The position numbers and the translations under genes were made by a program. From UBA9715 sp964553375 (GTDB lineage: Bacteria; Actinomycetota; Coriobacteriia; Coriobacteriales; Eggerthellaceae), in contig CAZKKN010000003.1 in assembly GCA_964553375.1 (NCBI GenBank), positions 1 to 64,000 on the forward strand: a DNA stretch of 64,000 bases, in the 5' to 3' direction. Below are positions 23,799 through 33,127 of the stretch, in pieces. Under the pieces are notes generated by a model. It saw only the letters and a program-made list of their open reading frames with translations, did not search any database and was not told the origin of the DNA. Numbering within the stretch: the stretch's first letter is position 1; each line of letters begins with the position of its first letter.

Positions 23799-24499
23799 GG
23801 ACGATGATCAGATCCGACCTGATGGCGCTCAAATGCGCATTTCTGCAGATGGCAGGCATAGCAGTGGTGATCGCTGTGGCACTGAGCGTCGCCTTCCAAT
23901 CCACCGCGGCCTCAGCTGCAGCATTGGTGGCCATGATGCCGTTCCTATTCATGTTCTCGCTTGCCGTGACAGACGAGCAGAACGATTGGCAGAGCTTCCG
24001 GTTGACGCTGCCCATCACGCGTCGGCAAGTGGTTTGGGGCCGTTACGCCTTCCTCGCCCTCATCGCTTTGGGATGTGCTGTGGCAACGCTTGTCATCCTC
24101 GTGGTGGTGATGGCCGTGGCGCAGGCGCTCGCAGGAACCCTGACGGTGGGTGAGGAGCTGCTGCTCACAGGCGAGAACATGATGCTTGCTTTGGCAGGGA
24201 TGATGCTCGCGTTGGTTGTGGTCTTCGCCGGTATGGCATTCTCCCTGCCCCCCATCCTGCGGTTCGGCATGACGAAGGCTACGCGCATCGTCCCCGTGGT
24301 CATCGTATTGGTCCTAACCTTCGGCATATCCTTCATTGGGACGAGCGATATTGTGGACAGCGAGGTCATTGGGGGAATTCTCGTGCAGATGAGCCAGGGG
24401 CCGTTTCTCTTCGGGGGCATCCTCATGGTTGTGGCTATAGCGCTCTATGCGGCAAGCGCTTTCGTATCCGTGAAGCTCTATGAGAGCCGTGGTTTCTAG
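23795..24499 (+). CDS. ABC-2 type transporter permease
   Basis: A 234-residue integral membrane protein with six predicted helices and the hydrophilic loop DEQNDWQSFRLTLPITRRQVVWGRY after helix 2 (given here as DEQNDWQSF then LPITRRQVV), characteristic of small ABC-2 permeases. It overlaps the ATPase gene, so the two are co-translated. Relatives export peptides or give resistance to peptide antibiotics; the substrate here is unknown. Its TAG shares bases with the stop of the converging tcdA gene. Confidence 0.88.
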   Translation: MRTMIRSDLMALKCAFLQMAGIAVVIAVALSVAFQSTAASAAALVAMMPFLFMFSLAVTDEQNDWQSFRLTLPITRRQVVWGRYAFLALIALGCAVATLVILVVVMAVAQALAGTLTVGEELLLTGENMMLALAGMMLALVVVFAGMAFSLPPILRFGMTKATRIVPVVIVLVLTFGISFIGTSDIVDSEVIGGILVQMSQGPFLFGGILMVVAIALYAASAFVSVKLYESRGF

Positions 24500-25293
24500 C
24501 GGTTGCGCCGTATCGGTCCGTTTGGGGTATCTCGCTCGGCACCCCGGATGCCGGAGATATCCTTCACCACTTCACCGGCCATGATAAGGCCCACCACTGG
24601 GGGAACGTAGGCCACCGATCCGGGAACCCCGTGGCGGCTGGCCTCCTCCGAGACGGCGTCGATGGCGTTGCCGGGTACCTCGGTTCCGTCGGAGAAGAGA
24701 GGGTGAGGCGGCTCTGTGGAATAGACGACCTTCAAGGATCTGATACCCCGCTTGCGACACTCCTTGCGGATTATCTTGGCAAGGGGGCAGATGGAGGTCT
24801 CGTAGATGTCAGCCACACGGAAAGCGGTGGGGTCCAGCTTGTTGGCCGCACCCATGGAGGAGATGATGGGGGTTTTTGCCTCCGCAGCGCGAGTGATGAG
24901 CTGGAGTTTCCCAGTGACGGTATCCACTGCATCCACCACGTAGTCGTAGGCGGTGAAGTCGAACTGATCGGCTGTGTCGGGAAGGTAGAAGCATACTTGT
25001 GGTGTGACCTCACAGGAAGGGTTGATGGTGCGGATACGTTCGGCCATGGCCTCGGCCTTGGGTAGGCCGATGGTATCCAAGGTGGCCTCCACCTGGCGGT
25101 TGATATTGGTGATGGAGATGCGGTCGTGATCCACCAGATCCAAGGCGCCGATGCCCGTGCGGGCCAAGGCTTCGGCGGCATAGCTGCCCACACCGCCCAG
25201 ACCGAAGACGGCCACTCGGGAGTGGGCTAAGATCCCCATGGCCTCGGGGCCCAGGAGGAGTTCCGTACGGGTGAACTGCTCTTCGGTGGTCAT
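24496..25293 (-). CDS. tcdA: tRNA threonylcarbamoyladenosine dehydratase (TcdA/CsdL)
   Basis: ATP-dependent E1-like enzyme that cyclises t6A37 to ct6A37 in tRNA. The product is about 265 residues. It has the Rossmann ATP site FGLGGVGSYAAEALAR (about 30), the NINRQ motif (about 64), DAVDTVTGKLQLI (about 117) and VPPVVGLIMAGEVVKDI near the end. MTTEEQFTRTELLLG is a family-typical start; ATG 25302 would add three residues. The longer reading to 25653 lies over the upstream gene and is not real. It is co-oriented with hemolysin III (12-base gap). Confidence 0.9.
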   Translation of the reverse strand: MTTEEQFTRTELLLGPEAMGILAHSRVAVFGLGGVGSYAAEALARTGIGALDLVDHDRISITNINRQVEATLDTIGLPKAEAMAERIRTINPSCEVTPQVCFYLPDTADQFDFTAYDYVVDAVDTVTGKLQLITRAAEAKTPIISSMGAANKLDPTAFRVADIYETSICPLAKIIRKECRKRGIRSLKVVYSTEPPHPLFSDGTEVPGNAIDAVSEEASRHGVPGSVAYVPPVVGLIMAGEVVKDISGIRGAERDTPNGPIRRNR

Positions 25294-25304
25294 GGGTCGC
25301 ATCC

Positions 25305-25988
25305 CTAGATGACGAAGAGGAACACCGAGAAGAATTGGAGAACAGAGCCGGCCAACACGAACACGTGGAAGATGGAGTGCATGAACTTGACGGACTTGAA
25401 CAGATAGAACACCGCACCTACGGTATAGCTCACGCCGCCTGTCACCAGAAGCCAGAACCCGGCAGGATCCAAGGTGTAAAAGAGGGTGGGGAGGTAGGCT
25501 ACCACGCACCATCCCATGATCACGTAGATGACCGCCGAGACCCACCGAGGGCGGAAGGTCCAGAATGCCTCGAAGACAACGCCGAGCAGCGCCATGGCCC
25601 AAATGGCGATGAAAAGCCAGAAGCCGCCCACCGGAGCAAGGGGGATGAGGCAATAAGGGGTGTAGGTACCGGCGATGAGCAGGTAGATGCCGCTATGGTC
25701 GAGCACCTTGAACACGCGCTTCGCCTTCTCGGGGGCAAGCGCGTGATACAAAGTGGACATGAGGTACTCGATGAGCAGGGAGATGCCATACATCAATGCG
25801 GCGAATAGCAGCACCCCGCCGCCATCGCCCACCGATTTCACGATGAGCAGTACCAGGGCGGCTATGGCTAAGGCCGCGCCGATACCGTGGGTGACCGAGT
25901 TGGCCACCTCTTCTCCCAAGGTGTACTCCCGCGCCGTGCGCGCGCCCGTTCCCACGCTGAGAGACTGCTTTGTGCGGCTAGGTTCCAT
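25305..25988 (-). CDS. Hemolysin III family (PAQR-like) membrane protein
   Basis: A 227-residue protein with seven predicted membrane helices. Family motifs are NSVTHGIGAALAI (about 32), STLYHAL (about 81), DHSGIYLLIAGTYTPY (about 97) and the final HSIFHVFVLAGS. Despite the name, members are integral membrane proteins of the PAQR/alkaline ceramidase superfamily with conserved metal-binding His, Ser and Asp; hemolysis is not implied. The start at 25988 is chosen because the ATG at 26030 lies inside the predicted -10. Confidence 0.88.
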   Translation of the reverse strand: MEPSRTKQSLSVGTGARTAREYTLGEEVANSVTHGIGAALAIAALVLLIVKSVGDGGGVLLFAALMYGISLLIEYLMSTLYHALAPEKAKRVFKVLDHSGIYLLIAGTYTPYCLIPLAPVGGFWLFIAIWAMALLGVVFEAFWTFRPRWVSAVIYVIMGWCVVAYLPTLFYTLDPAGFWLLVTGGVSYTVGAVFYLFKSVKFMHSIFHVFVLAGSVLQFFSVFLFVI

Positions 25989-26025
25989 ATCCTCTTCTGT
26001 CGTCCGTGATGTTTCGATACATCCT

Positions 26026-26053
26026 AGCATAGCCTCACCCAGCAGCTTCTCAA
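26026..26053 (-). promoter_or_regulatory. Promoter of the hemolysin III-tcdA unit
   Basis: On the minus strand TTGAGA (26048-26053) and TATGCT (26026-26031) are 16 bases apart. The start of transcription would fall near 26019. Confidence 0.5.
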
Positions 26054-26105
26054 GCCAAGGTACAATGGTGGAGAATGCTCGGAGCCGAGAGGAGAGAGAA
26101 GGTCC

Positions 26106-26963
26106 ATGGGATCGTTTTCCCGCAGGATTGAAGCCTTAGGCGTTGCGGTGGCGGCCGCGGCGCTGCTGGTGGCTTTGGCTTTGAGCGGTTGCGCTTCCGG
26201 CGGCAATGCCGAGGCGTTTTTGGGGACTTGGGATTTGCAGTCCGGGGAGAGCTCCCAAGACGACGGCGCAGCAGAGCGGATCGACGTAGCGGGATTGCGC
26301 GACCTGGGCCTTGATACCTACCTCAATCTGGATGGCGATGGCACCTTCGTGCTGGTGACCATCGATGAGGCGAAACGGGGCACTTGGAGTGCCAGCGGCA
26401 ACAACGTTGCAACGGCTAAGGTGGAAGGCCAAAACGCCGAAATGCGCATCAGCGATGACAAGCTGTATCTGAAGCAAGGGGCAACGACCCTGGTCTTCTC
26501 CAAGGGTGACCCCAAAGCCTCCGATGCAGCCGAGAAGGTGCTCAAGGAGGAAAGCGCTCCTTCTTTGGGCGAAGAGGCGGCTGGCCTGAGCGAGACGGTG
26601 GTACGGGGTGGTCTGTGGACGTTGCCGCTGCCTCTGATCGATGACGAGGCGTGCTCTTTGACCATCACAGGCGATGGCGTGGATAAATGGGGGGACCCGG
26701 GTTATAACCTTCAGATCTCCAATAAGGGTTCCAAGGCCATCGACGTTTGGGTGCTCGACCCCTTCCTGGTGAACGGAACGTCTGTGACCGCCTATCTTTT
26801 CGAGACCGTCCAGCCCTATCAAACGGTGACGGCCTTCATCCAATTCGATACAGCTGAACTGGGCACCACCAGCGTTTCGGCGTTGAAGAACGTGGAAGGC
26901 ACGGTGCTGGTTGACGAAAGCGATGGGGAGTCCCTTGGCGTCTATCCCTTCGTGGTGCGCTAG
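26106..26963 (+). CDS. Secreted lipoprotein of unknown function
   Basis: A 285-residue exported protein. Basic residues and a hydrophobic stretch (10-25) lead to the lipobox LSGC, so Cys28 should be lipidated and the protein tethered outside the membrane. Residues 35-130 (AEAFLGTWDL, then LNLDGDGTFVLV and KRGTWSASGNNVATAKV) look like the small lipocalin-like domain common in Gram-positive lipoproteins. A second beta-rich domain (about 160-285) is unassigned. It ends 4 bases before the membrane sulfatase gene, which suggests joint function in envelope modification. Confidence 0.85.
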   Translation: MGSFSRRIEALGVAVAAAALLVALALSGCASGGNAEAFLGTWDLQSGESSQDDGAAERIDVAGLRDLGLDTYLNLDGDGTFVLVTIDEAKRGTWSASGNNVATAKVEGQNAEMRISDDKLYLKQGATTLVFSKGDPKASDAAEKVLKEESAPSLGEEAAGLSETVVRGGLWTLPLPLIDDEACSLTITGDGVDKWGDPGYNLQISNKGSKAIDVWVLDPFLVNGTSVTAYLFETVQPYQTVTAFIQFDTAELGTTSVSALKNVEGTVLVDESDGESLGVYPFVVR

Positions 26964-26967
26964 GCCC

Positions 26968-29169
26968 ATGGGCCGCCCCTCGGTTATCCGCCGCCTCGGG
27001 CTCGCCCTCTATGACTGCCTGGGATTCGCTGTTTTGGGCGCGCTTGTCTCCTTGGGATTCCCGAGGGCGGCTTTCGCTTACATCGATCCATCGGTGATGA
27101 CCTACACCATCCAGGCCCTGGCTGGGGTGACGGTGGCTTTATCGGCTGTGTTCGGCGTGATGTTTCGCCGTGGCCGCAAGGCCATCTGTCGGCTTTTGGC
27201 CATCGAAGAGCACCGTAATCGCACGGTGGAACCCGACGTCCATCGCGTGGGTGCCGCCTGCGTGCTTGAAGTTGAGGCTTGCGAGGTCGAGGTGCCAGGG
27301 GTGGCTGAGGGGCTCGAAGCCGCTGTCGTTCCTGAAGCCGACGATGCCCTGGAGGCATTTGAGGTCCCAGCGGAATCGGAGGCCCCGCGGCGGCGCTTCC
27401 TCGATCGCGGGCCAGGGGAGGGGCGGGCGCGGGTCCGCTTCGCCTACGCTTTGGTGGTTGCAGCCTTTTTCGTCATCACGTTCTTCTTCGCTGCTCCGCT
27501 GGAGATCATGGCCGGTTCGGTCTCATCGCTCATTTTCGGAGCTCAGGACGTCTGGTGGGTGCTCATCGGCCCCGATTTGGGCATCATCTTGCTTCTGGCC
27601 CTGGGACTCACCGCATTGCGCGGTCGGGCATTCGATCTTGCCTTGGCGCTCCTTTGGGCCTTAGGTATCTGCGGTTATATCCAGGCGCTCTTCCTCAACG
27701 GCGGTTTGCCGGCAGCCGATGGTGCCACCATCCACTGGGGCGATTATATGGCCATGCAAGTGGTCTCGGCTGGGATTTGGCTGGCGGTTATCGTGGCGGC
27801 GGTGTTCTACGGGCTCCATAACCGCCAACGGGCCAGGGGAATCGAGGTGCTCAGCGCCGCAGCCCTGGCCACAATCCAGCTTCTGGGATTGCTGATGCTC
27901 ATGGTGATAAACCCGCTGATGCAGGGCGCAGTCGGCGAGGAAGCGCCTTCGGGCGGAGAGGTGGTGACAACCGAAGAGGGCCTTTTCACCGTGAACCCCC
28001 AAGATAACGTCATCGTGTTCGTGCTCGACACCTTCGATGACGCCTACTTGAAGCGCATCTTGAAGACCGACCCCCAGCTCCTCGATGAGTTCACCGGGTT
28101 CACCAGCTACGAGAATTGCACGGGGGCCATGATTCCCACGCGCTTCGCCATACCGTTTCTTCTAACCGGCGAGATGCCCCAAGAAGGCGAGGCGTTTTCC
28201 CAGTACAAAGCCGAGCGTTATGAACGAAGCGAGTTCTTGGACCAGATAGCCGATGCGGGTTATTCGCTTGGCATCTACACGGATTCGCTGACCATAGGCG
28301 AGCTGCCGCAGGCCGAGCAGCGCGCCATCACCGACAAGACGCTGAACATGCACGATCTGCCCAATAGCGTGATCGATTACGGGGGCGCGCTCTATTCCCT
28401 GTACCAGATGGGGCTGTATAGGGAGGCGCCATGGGCGCTGAAATGGGCGTTTTGGTATTACACCGATGAGATCAACAACCGGATGGCGCATTTCGACCCT
28501 CAAGCGGCTCCGGAGGAGACCATCTATCTCATCGATGACGTGCGTTACTACGACCGTCTGCGTGCAATAGGCCTCTCGGTGGAAGACGACGCGCCCCAAG
28601 GCGCTTTCCGGTTCATCCATCTGCTGGGTTCCCATTACCCTTTCACCTACGATGAGAACGGGACGGATGTGGGGGAGGACAACTCCAACGTGTTCAGGCA
28701 ATCGCGCGGCACGCTGGCCATGGTGAGTGAGTATCTGCGTCAGCTGAAGGCTCTGGGGCTCTACGACAGTGCGACTATCATCGTGACCGCCGATCACGGC
28801 TATTGGACCATCACCGAGGAGCCCATCGACCAACCGTCCACCCCCATCATGTTCGTGAAGCCCTCCCAAAACGCCCAAGAGGCTGCAGCTCCGTTGGTGG
28901 TGAGCGATAAGCCGGTAAGCCAACTCGACCTGCAAGCCACGATACTCGATGCCCTGGGTCTAGACTTCAGCGACTACAGCCGCCGTGGGGATTATGCCGG
29001 GTTCTCGATGTTCGAGGAGATCGATCCGGATCGCCTGCGCTACTATCTCACCACCGATAGCCTGCCGGACTTAACGGAAACGCAGTTTCGGGAATATGTC
29101 ATTGAAGGCAACGCCCTGGACTTCGATAACTGGAGCGAGACGGGCAGGTTCATAGATGCCTGGGAATAG
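26968..29169 (+). CDS. Membrane-bound sulfatase/phosphoglycerol-transferase superfamily protein
   Basis: A 733-residue membrane enzyme. The N-terminus contains one or two helices with AYIDPSVMTYTIQAL (about 37) and a cytoplasmic Glu/Val-rich stretch, then about five helices (roughly 165-335), then an extracellular catalytic domain (about 345-700). There NVIVFVLDTFDDAYLKRI begins the alkaline-phosphatase fold, NCTGAMIPTRFA holds candidate nucleophile threonines and IVTADHGYW gives late metal ligands. Relatives act on envelope polymers such as teichoic acids or glycans. The AYIDP segment usually occurs as a separate small protein; here it is fused. The start at 26968 follows the lipoprotein gene. 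Confidence 0.88.
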   Translation: MGRPSVIRRLGLALYDCLGFAVLGALVSLGFPRAAFAYIDPSVMTYTIQALAGVTVALSAVFGVMFRRGRKAICRLLAIEEHRNRTVEPDVHRVGAACVLEVEACEVEVPGVAEGLEAAVVPEADDALEAFEVPAESEAPRRRFLDRGPGEGRARVRFAYALVVAAFFVITFFFAAPLEIMAGSVSSLIFGAQDVWWVLIGPDLGIILLLALGLTALRGRAFDLALALLWALGICGYIQALFLNGGLPAADGATIHWGDYMAMQVVSAGIWLAVIVAAVFYGLHNRQRARGIEVLSAAALATIQLLGLLMLMVINPLMQGAVGEEAPSGGEVVTTEEGLFTVNPQDNVIVFVLDTFDDAYLKRILKTDPQLLDEFTGFTSYENCTGAMIPTRFAIPFLLTGEMPQEGEAFSQYKAERYERSEFLDQIADAGYSLGIYTDSLTIGELPQAEQRAITDKTLNMHDLPNSVIDYGGALYSLYQMGLYREAPWALKWAFWYYTDEINNRMAHFDPQAAPEETIYLIDDVRYYDRLRAIGLSVEDDAPQGAFRFIHLLGSHYPFTYDENGTDVGEDNSNVFRQSRGTLAMVSEYLRQLKALGLYDSATIIVTADHGYWTITEEPIDQPSTPIMFVKPSQNAQEAAAPLVVSDKPVSQLDLQATILDALGLDFSDYSRRGDYAGFSMFEEIDPDRLRYYLTTDSLPDLTETQFREYVIEGNALDFDNWSETGRFIDAWE

Positions 29170-29181
29170 GGGTGCGAAAGC

Positions 29182-29213
29182 AGGAGGCACCCCGGGTAGC
29201 AGGGGTGCCTCCT
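29182..29213. terminator. Perfect 12-bp hairpin between converging genes
   Basis: AGGAGGCACCCC (29182-29193) and GGGGTGCCTCCT (29202-29213) form a perfect stem with an 8-base loop, between the sulfatase stop and the purL stop. There is no T tract on either side, so termination is likely but not certain. Confidence 0.6.
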
Positions 29214-29231
29214 CATCCCATCTCTGAAGCT

Positions 29232-32200
29232 TTACGCGAAGTAATCTATGCCAGCTTGGAACAGGGGTTGGTCGGCCACAGTGGGGAAGTTCTTATACAG
29301 GCCCGCACCGGCGCGCTCCGAGTGCCCCATCTTGCCGAAGATGCGCCCGTCAGGGCTGGTGATGCCTTCGATGGCCAGCAGGGACCCGTTGGGGTTCACA
29401 GCCAGATCAAGGGAGGGATGGCCGTTCGCATCCACATATTGCGTTGCGATCTGCCCGTTTTCCGCCAGCTCTTCCAAAAGGGGTTGGGGAGCCACGAAGC
29501 GTCCCTCGCCGTGGCTGATGGCCACGCTGTGGATGGTGCCCACCGGGCAGCCGGCAAGCCAAGGGGAGAGATTAGAGGCGACCCGGGTGCGCACGAGCAT
29601 GCTCTGGTGGCGTCCGATGGTGTTGTAGGTGAGGGTGGGGCACTCCGCGTCCATCGGGCGGATATCGCCGTAGGGCACCAATCCCAGCTTCACAAGGGCC
29701 TGGAACCCGTTGCAGATGCCCAACATGAGCCCGTCACGCTTCTGCAGCAGCTCGCGCACGGCTTCGGTGACCTCAGGGGCGCGGAAGAATGCCGTGATGA
29801 ATTTAGCCGAGCCGTCGGGCTCGTCGCCGCCGGAGAAGCCACCAGGGATCATGACGATCTGAGACTGGCTGATGAGCCGCGCAAGCTCGCGGGTGCTCTC
29901 GACCACGGCTTGGGGAGTCAGGTTGTTCACGATGAAGGTGGTCACATCACCGCCTGCCGCCTCGAATGCGGCGGCGGTGTCGTATTCGCAGTTGTTGCCG
30001 GGAAAGACCGGGATGACCACCCGGGGTCGCGCGAGGGCAGGGCCGCTGTAGGTTGCCTTGGGACCTGCGGTGTAGCTGATGGTCGGCACTTCCTGCTGGT
30101 CTTGATCCTGTTCTTTGAGGCTGCGATAGGGGAAAACCTCCTCCAAGCCCGCTTCCCAGATTTCCTGGATGGCGCTCAGGTCCACGGTCTCCTCCGCTGT
30201 GGCCATGGTGTAGGAGCCCACCGTGGTGCCCAAGGGAAGCACCTCCACGCCTTCAAGGAGGTCCGCTGCCTCCAATGCCTCGATGGCCCGGGTTATGTCG
30301 ACGCCAGAGGCCAGTTCGATGGCGAAGGTGCCATAGGATTCCTCGAAGAGGTCGCAAAGATCGATGTCCTCATGGAACCGTATGCCGATGCGGTTCCCAA
30401 CGGCCATCTTGAAGAGCGTCTCGCCCAAACCGCCGTAACCGGCAGAGGCGCAGGCGCTCACCAGCCCGCTGCCGATAAGATGCTCCACGGCTTGGAAGGT
30501 GGCGTTGAGGCTCTGAGGCGACGCCTCTTCGAAGCAGACCCAGATCACCGAGGAGCCCGCCTTTTTGAACTCCGGCGAGGTGACGCGCTCTAGGGGGCCC
30601 ACTGCTGTGGCGAACGACACCAAAGTGGGGGGTACGTCCAAATCCTCGAAGCTGCCCGACATGGAGTCTTTGCCGCCGATGGCCCCTATACCGAAGTCCA
30701 ACTGGGCCATGAGCGCTCCCAGCACGGCCGAGACCGGCTTGCCCCAGCGGGCGGGATCGTCGCGGAGCTTCTCGAAGTACTCCTGGAACGTGAGATACAT
30801 ATCGGCGCGCCTGAAGCCGGTGGCCACCAGCTTCGCGATGGAATCCAGCACGGCCATGTAGGCGCCCGCGAAGGGGTCATAGGCCGAAAGGTAGGGGTTG
30901 AATCCCCAAGAAAGGCCCGAGACCGTTGTGGTATCCCCGCCATAAACCGGCAGTTTCGAGACCATGGCCAGGGCAGGGGTGAGCTGATAGGCACCGCCGA
31001 AGGGCATGAGCACCGTACCCGCACCGATGGTGGAATCGAAACGCTCCACCAGACCCTTATTGGAGGCGAAGTTGATGTCGCCCAGAAGACCCCCTAAGGC
31101 CACGGCAAGGGAATCGCGTTCGCAGACAGCATCCACCACGTCGCTTACCAGCTCATCGCATGCCTCGAAGGCTCGGTCAGCCGCGCCGTCAGCGAAGCTC
31201 TTTTGGGCTTCGATGCGCACCGTTGCCTGCTTCGGGGCGCCGTTGCTGGCCAAGAAGTCGCGGCTCACATCCACGATGGCATGGTCGCGCCAGTGCATGC
31301 GCACCCGGCCATCGGCCGCCACCACGGCAACCGGCGTGGCTTCCAGGTTCTCAGCCCGAGCCAGCGCGATGAAGTCGTCCACGTCGTCGGGCGATAGAGC
31401 CACTGCCATTCGCTCCTGGGATTCGGAGATGGCAAGCTCGGTGCCATCCAGGCCCTCGTATTTCTTGGGCACGCGATCCAGGTAGATGTCCAAGCCGTCG
31501 GCAAGCTCGCCTATGGCCACCGAGACGCCGCCGGCTCCGAAGTCGTTGCAGCGTTTGATCATGCGGCATGCCTCATGATTGCGGAACAGCCGCTGGATCT
31601 TGCGCTCCATCGGCGGGTTTCCCTTCTGCACCTCGGCACCGCAGGTCTCTATGGAGCTCGTGCTGTGGGCCTTGGAGGAACCCGTGGCGCCTCCTATGCC
31701 GTCGCGCCCGGTGCGACCGCCAAGGAGCACCACCACATCTCCCGGTGCAGGCGTCTCACGTCGCACATCGGCAGCGGGTGTTGCTCCCACCACGGCGCCA
31801 ATCTCCATGCGCTTAGCGGCGTAGCCCGGATGATACAGCTCATGGACTTGACCGGTGGCAAGTCCGATTTGGTTACCGTAGGACGAATAGCCGTTGGCGG
31901 CTGTGGTCACGATCTTGCGTTGGGGCAGCTTGCCGGGGATGGTGTTCGCCACGGGGGCGGTGGGGTCGGCGGCGCCGGTGACGCGCATGGCCTGATATAC
32001 ATAGGCACGCCCCGAAAGCGGGTCGCGTATGGCTCCCCCCAGGCACGTGGCCGCCCCGCCGAACGGTTCGATCTCCGTGGGGTGGTTGTGCGTCTCGTTC
32101 TTGAAGAGATAGAGCCAGTCCTGCTGCTCGCCTCGCACGTCTACCTTCACCTTCACCGTGCAGGCATTGATCTCCTCGGACTCATCGAGGCCGGTGAGCT

Positions 32201-33044
32201 GGCCGGTATGCTTCAGATAGCGGGCGCCGATGGTGCCCATGTCCATGAGGCAGATGGGCTTTTGCTCGCGGCCGAGCTCCCGACGCAGGTCCAGGTAGCG
32301 CTCGAAGGCCGCCCGCACGTTGGGATCGGCGATATCAACAGAGGTGAGCTCGGTGCCGAAGGTGGTGTGGCGGCAGTGGTCTGACCAATAGGTGTCGATC
32401 ATCTTGATCTCGGTGATGGTGGGATCGCGTTGCTCCTCATCACGGAAGTAGCTTTGGCAGAAGGTGATGTCGGCCAGGTCCATGGCCAGGCCGCGCTCAT
32501 CCAAGAAGGCCTGGAGACCCTCCGCGTCCAGGGTGCGGAATCCCTCGATCACCTCCACGGCATCGGGCTCGGGGTAGAGGGCCTTCAGCGTTTCGGGGAG
32601 CTCAAGGGATGCCTCCCGGCTTTCCACCGGATTTATGAGGAAGCCCTTCACCGCGCTGATGTCCTGAGGGCTCAAGTCCCCGCTGAGCACGTAGACCTTG
32701 GCGTTTCTGACCTCGGGGCGCTCCATCTGACTGATCAGCTGGATACACTCGCTGGCCGAGGCGGCGCGCTGGTCGAATTGCCCGGGCAGCGGCTCAACGG
32801 CGATCACGATGTCTTCGGGGCGGGTGTTGAGCTCGGCTGTGGCCTCGTCGGTTTGCGGCTCGCTGAAAACGGTGGTCACGCAGGTCTCGAAGAGCTCGTC
32901 GGAAAGCCCTTCTGCATCGTAGCGGTTGAGGATCCGCAGCCCTTCAAGGGATTCGATGCCGAGGATCTCCTTCAATTCCCGCAGAAGCCCCTGGGCTTCG
33001 ATGGCGAATCCGGGTTTTTTCTCCACATAGACGCGTGAGACCAT
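29232..33044 (-). CDS. purL: Phosphoribosylformylglycinamidine synthase, long form (PurL with fused PurQ)
   Basis: Makes FGAM from FGAR, glutamine and ATP in purine synthesis. The 1,270-residue chain contains an N-terminal PurS-like/linker part, two AIR-synthase-type halves (HNHPTEIEPFGGAATCLGG near 330; the second begins around 620) and a C-terminal class I glutaminase (about 1005-1270) with the nucleophile Cys in LMLGICNGFQ and a final GHSER. It is the clostridial/coriobacterial long type (TIGR01857-like). MVSRVYVEKKPGF is the expected start, with AAAGG upstream; a 12-residue-longer reading is less likely. It appears to be monocistronic. Confidence 0.96.
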   Translation of the reverse strand: MVSRVYVEKKPGFAIEAQGLLRELKEILGIESLEGLRILNRYDAEGLSDELFETCVTTVFSEPQTDEATAELNTRPEDIVIAVEPLPGQFDQRAASASECIQLISQMERPEVRNAKVYVLSGDLSPQDISAVKGFLINPVESREASLELPETLKALYPEPDAVEVIEGFRTLDAEGLQAFLDERGLAMDLADITFCQSYFRDEEQRDPTITEIKMIDTYWSDHCRHTTFGTELTSVDIADPNVRAAFERYLDLRRELGREQKPICLMDMGTIGARYLKHTGQLTGLDESEEINACTVKVKVDVRGEQQDWLYLFKNETHNHPTEIEPFGGAATCLGGAIRDPLSGRAYVYQAMRVTGAADPTAPVANTIPGKLPQRKIVTTAANGYSSYGNQIGLATGQVHELYHPGYAAKRMEIGAVVGATPAADVRRETPAPGDVVVLLGGRTGRDGIGGATGSSKAHSTSSIETCGAEVQKGNPPMERKIQRLFRNHEACRMIKRCNDFGAGGVSVAIGELADGLDIYLDRVPKKYEGLDGTELAISESQERMAVALSPDDVDDFIALARAENLEATPVAVVAADGRVRMHWRDHAIVDVSRDFLASNGAPKQATVRIEAQKSFADGAADRAFEACDELVSDVVDAVCERDSLAVALGGLLGDINFASNKGLVERFDSTIGAGTVLMPFGGAYQLTPALAMVSKLPVYGGDTTTVSGLSWGFNPYLSAYDPFAGAYMAVLDSIAKLVATGFRRADMYLTFQEYFEKLRDDPARWGKPVSAVLGALMAQLDFGIGAIGGKDSMSGSFEDLDVPPTLVSFATAVGPLERVTSPEFKKAGSSVIWVCFEEASPQSLNATFQAVEHLIGSGLVSACASAGYGGLGETLFKMAVGNRIGIRFHEDIDLCDLFEESYGTFAIELASGVDITRAIEALEAADLLEGVEVLPLGTTVGSYTMATAEETVDLSAIQEIWEAGLEEVFPYRSLKEQDQDQQEVPTISYTAGPKATYSGPALARPRVVIPVFPGNNCEYDTAAAFEAAGGDVTTFIVNNLTPQAVVESTRELARLISQSQIVMIPGGFSGGDEPDGSAKFITAFFRAPEVTEAVRELLQKRDGLMLGICNGFQALVKLGLVPYGDIRPMDAECPTLTYNTIGRHQSMLVRTRVASNLSPWLAGCPVGTIHSVAISHGEGRFVAPQPLLEELAENGQIATQYVDANGHPSLDLAVNPNGSLLAIEGITSPDGRIFGKMGHSERAGAGLYKNFPTVADQPLFQAGIDYFA

Positions 33045-33091
33045 AGCGAGAGCCTTTCTGAGAGGTATCCGAGCACCCATATAGCATCCAT

Positions 33092-33097
33092 ATTATA
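33092..33097 (-). promoter_or_regulatory. Predicted -10 element of purL
   Basis: A perfect TATAAT on the minus strand, placing transcription start near 33085 and giving a leader of about 40 bases. No good -35 is seen. No purine riboswitch is recognisable in the leader. Confidence 0.45.
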
Positions 33098-33127
33098 GAG
33101 TCCCCAGACCCGATGCGCGCGCTCAAA

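Noticed and set aside
25294..25653. N-terminal extension of tcdA
   Set aside because: It overlaps the hemolysin III gene in another frame and has no E1-like sequence; the family start is MTTEEQF.
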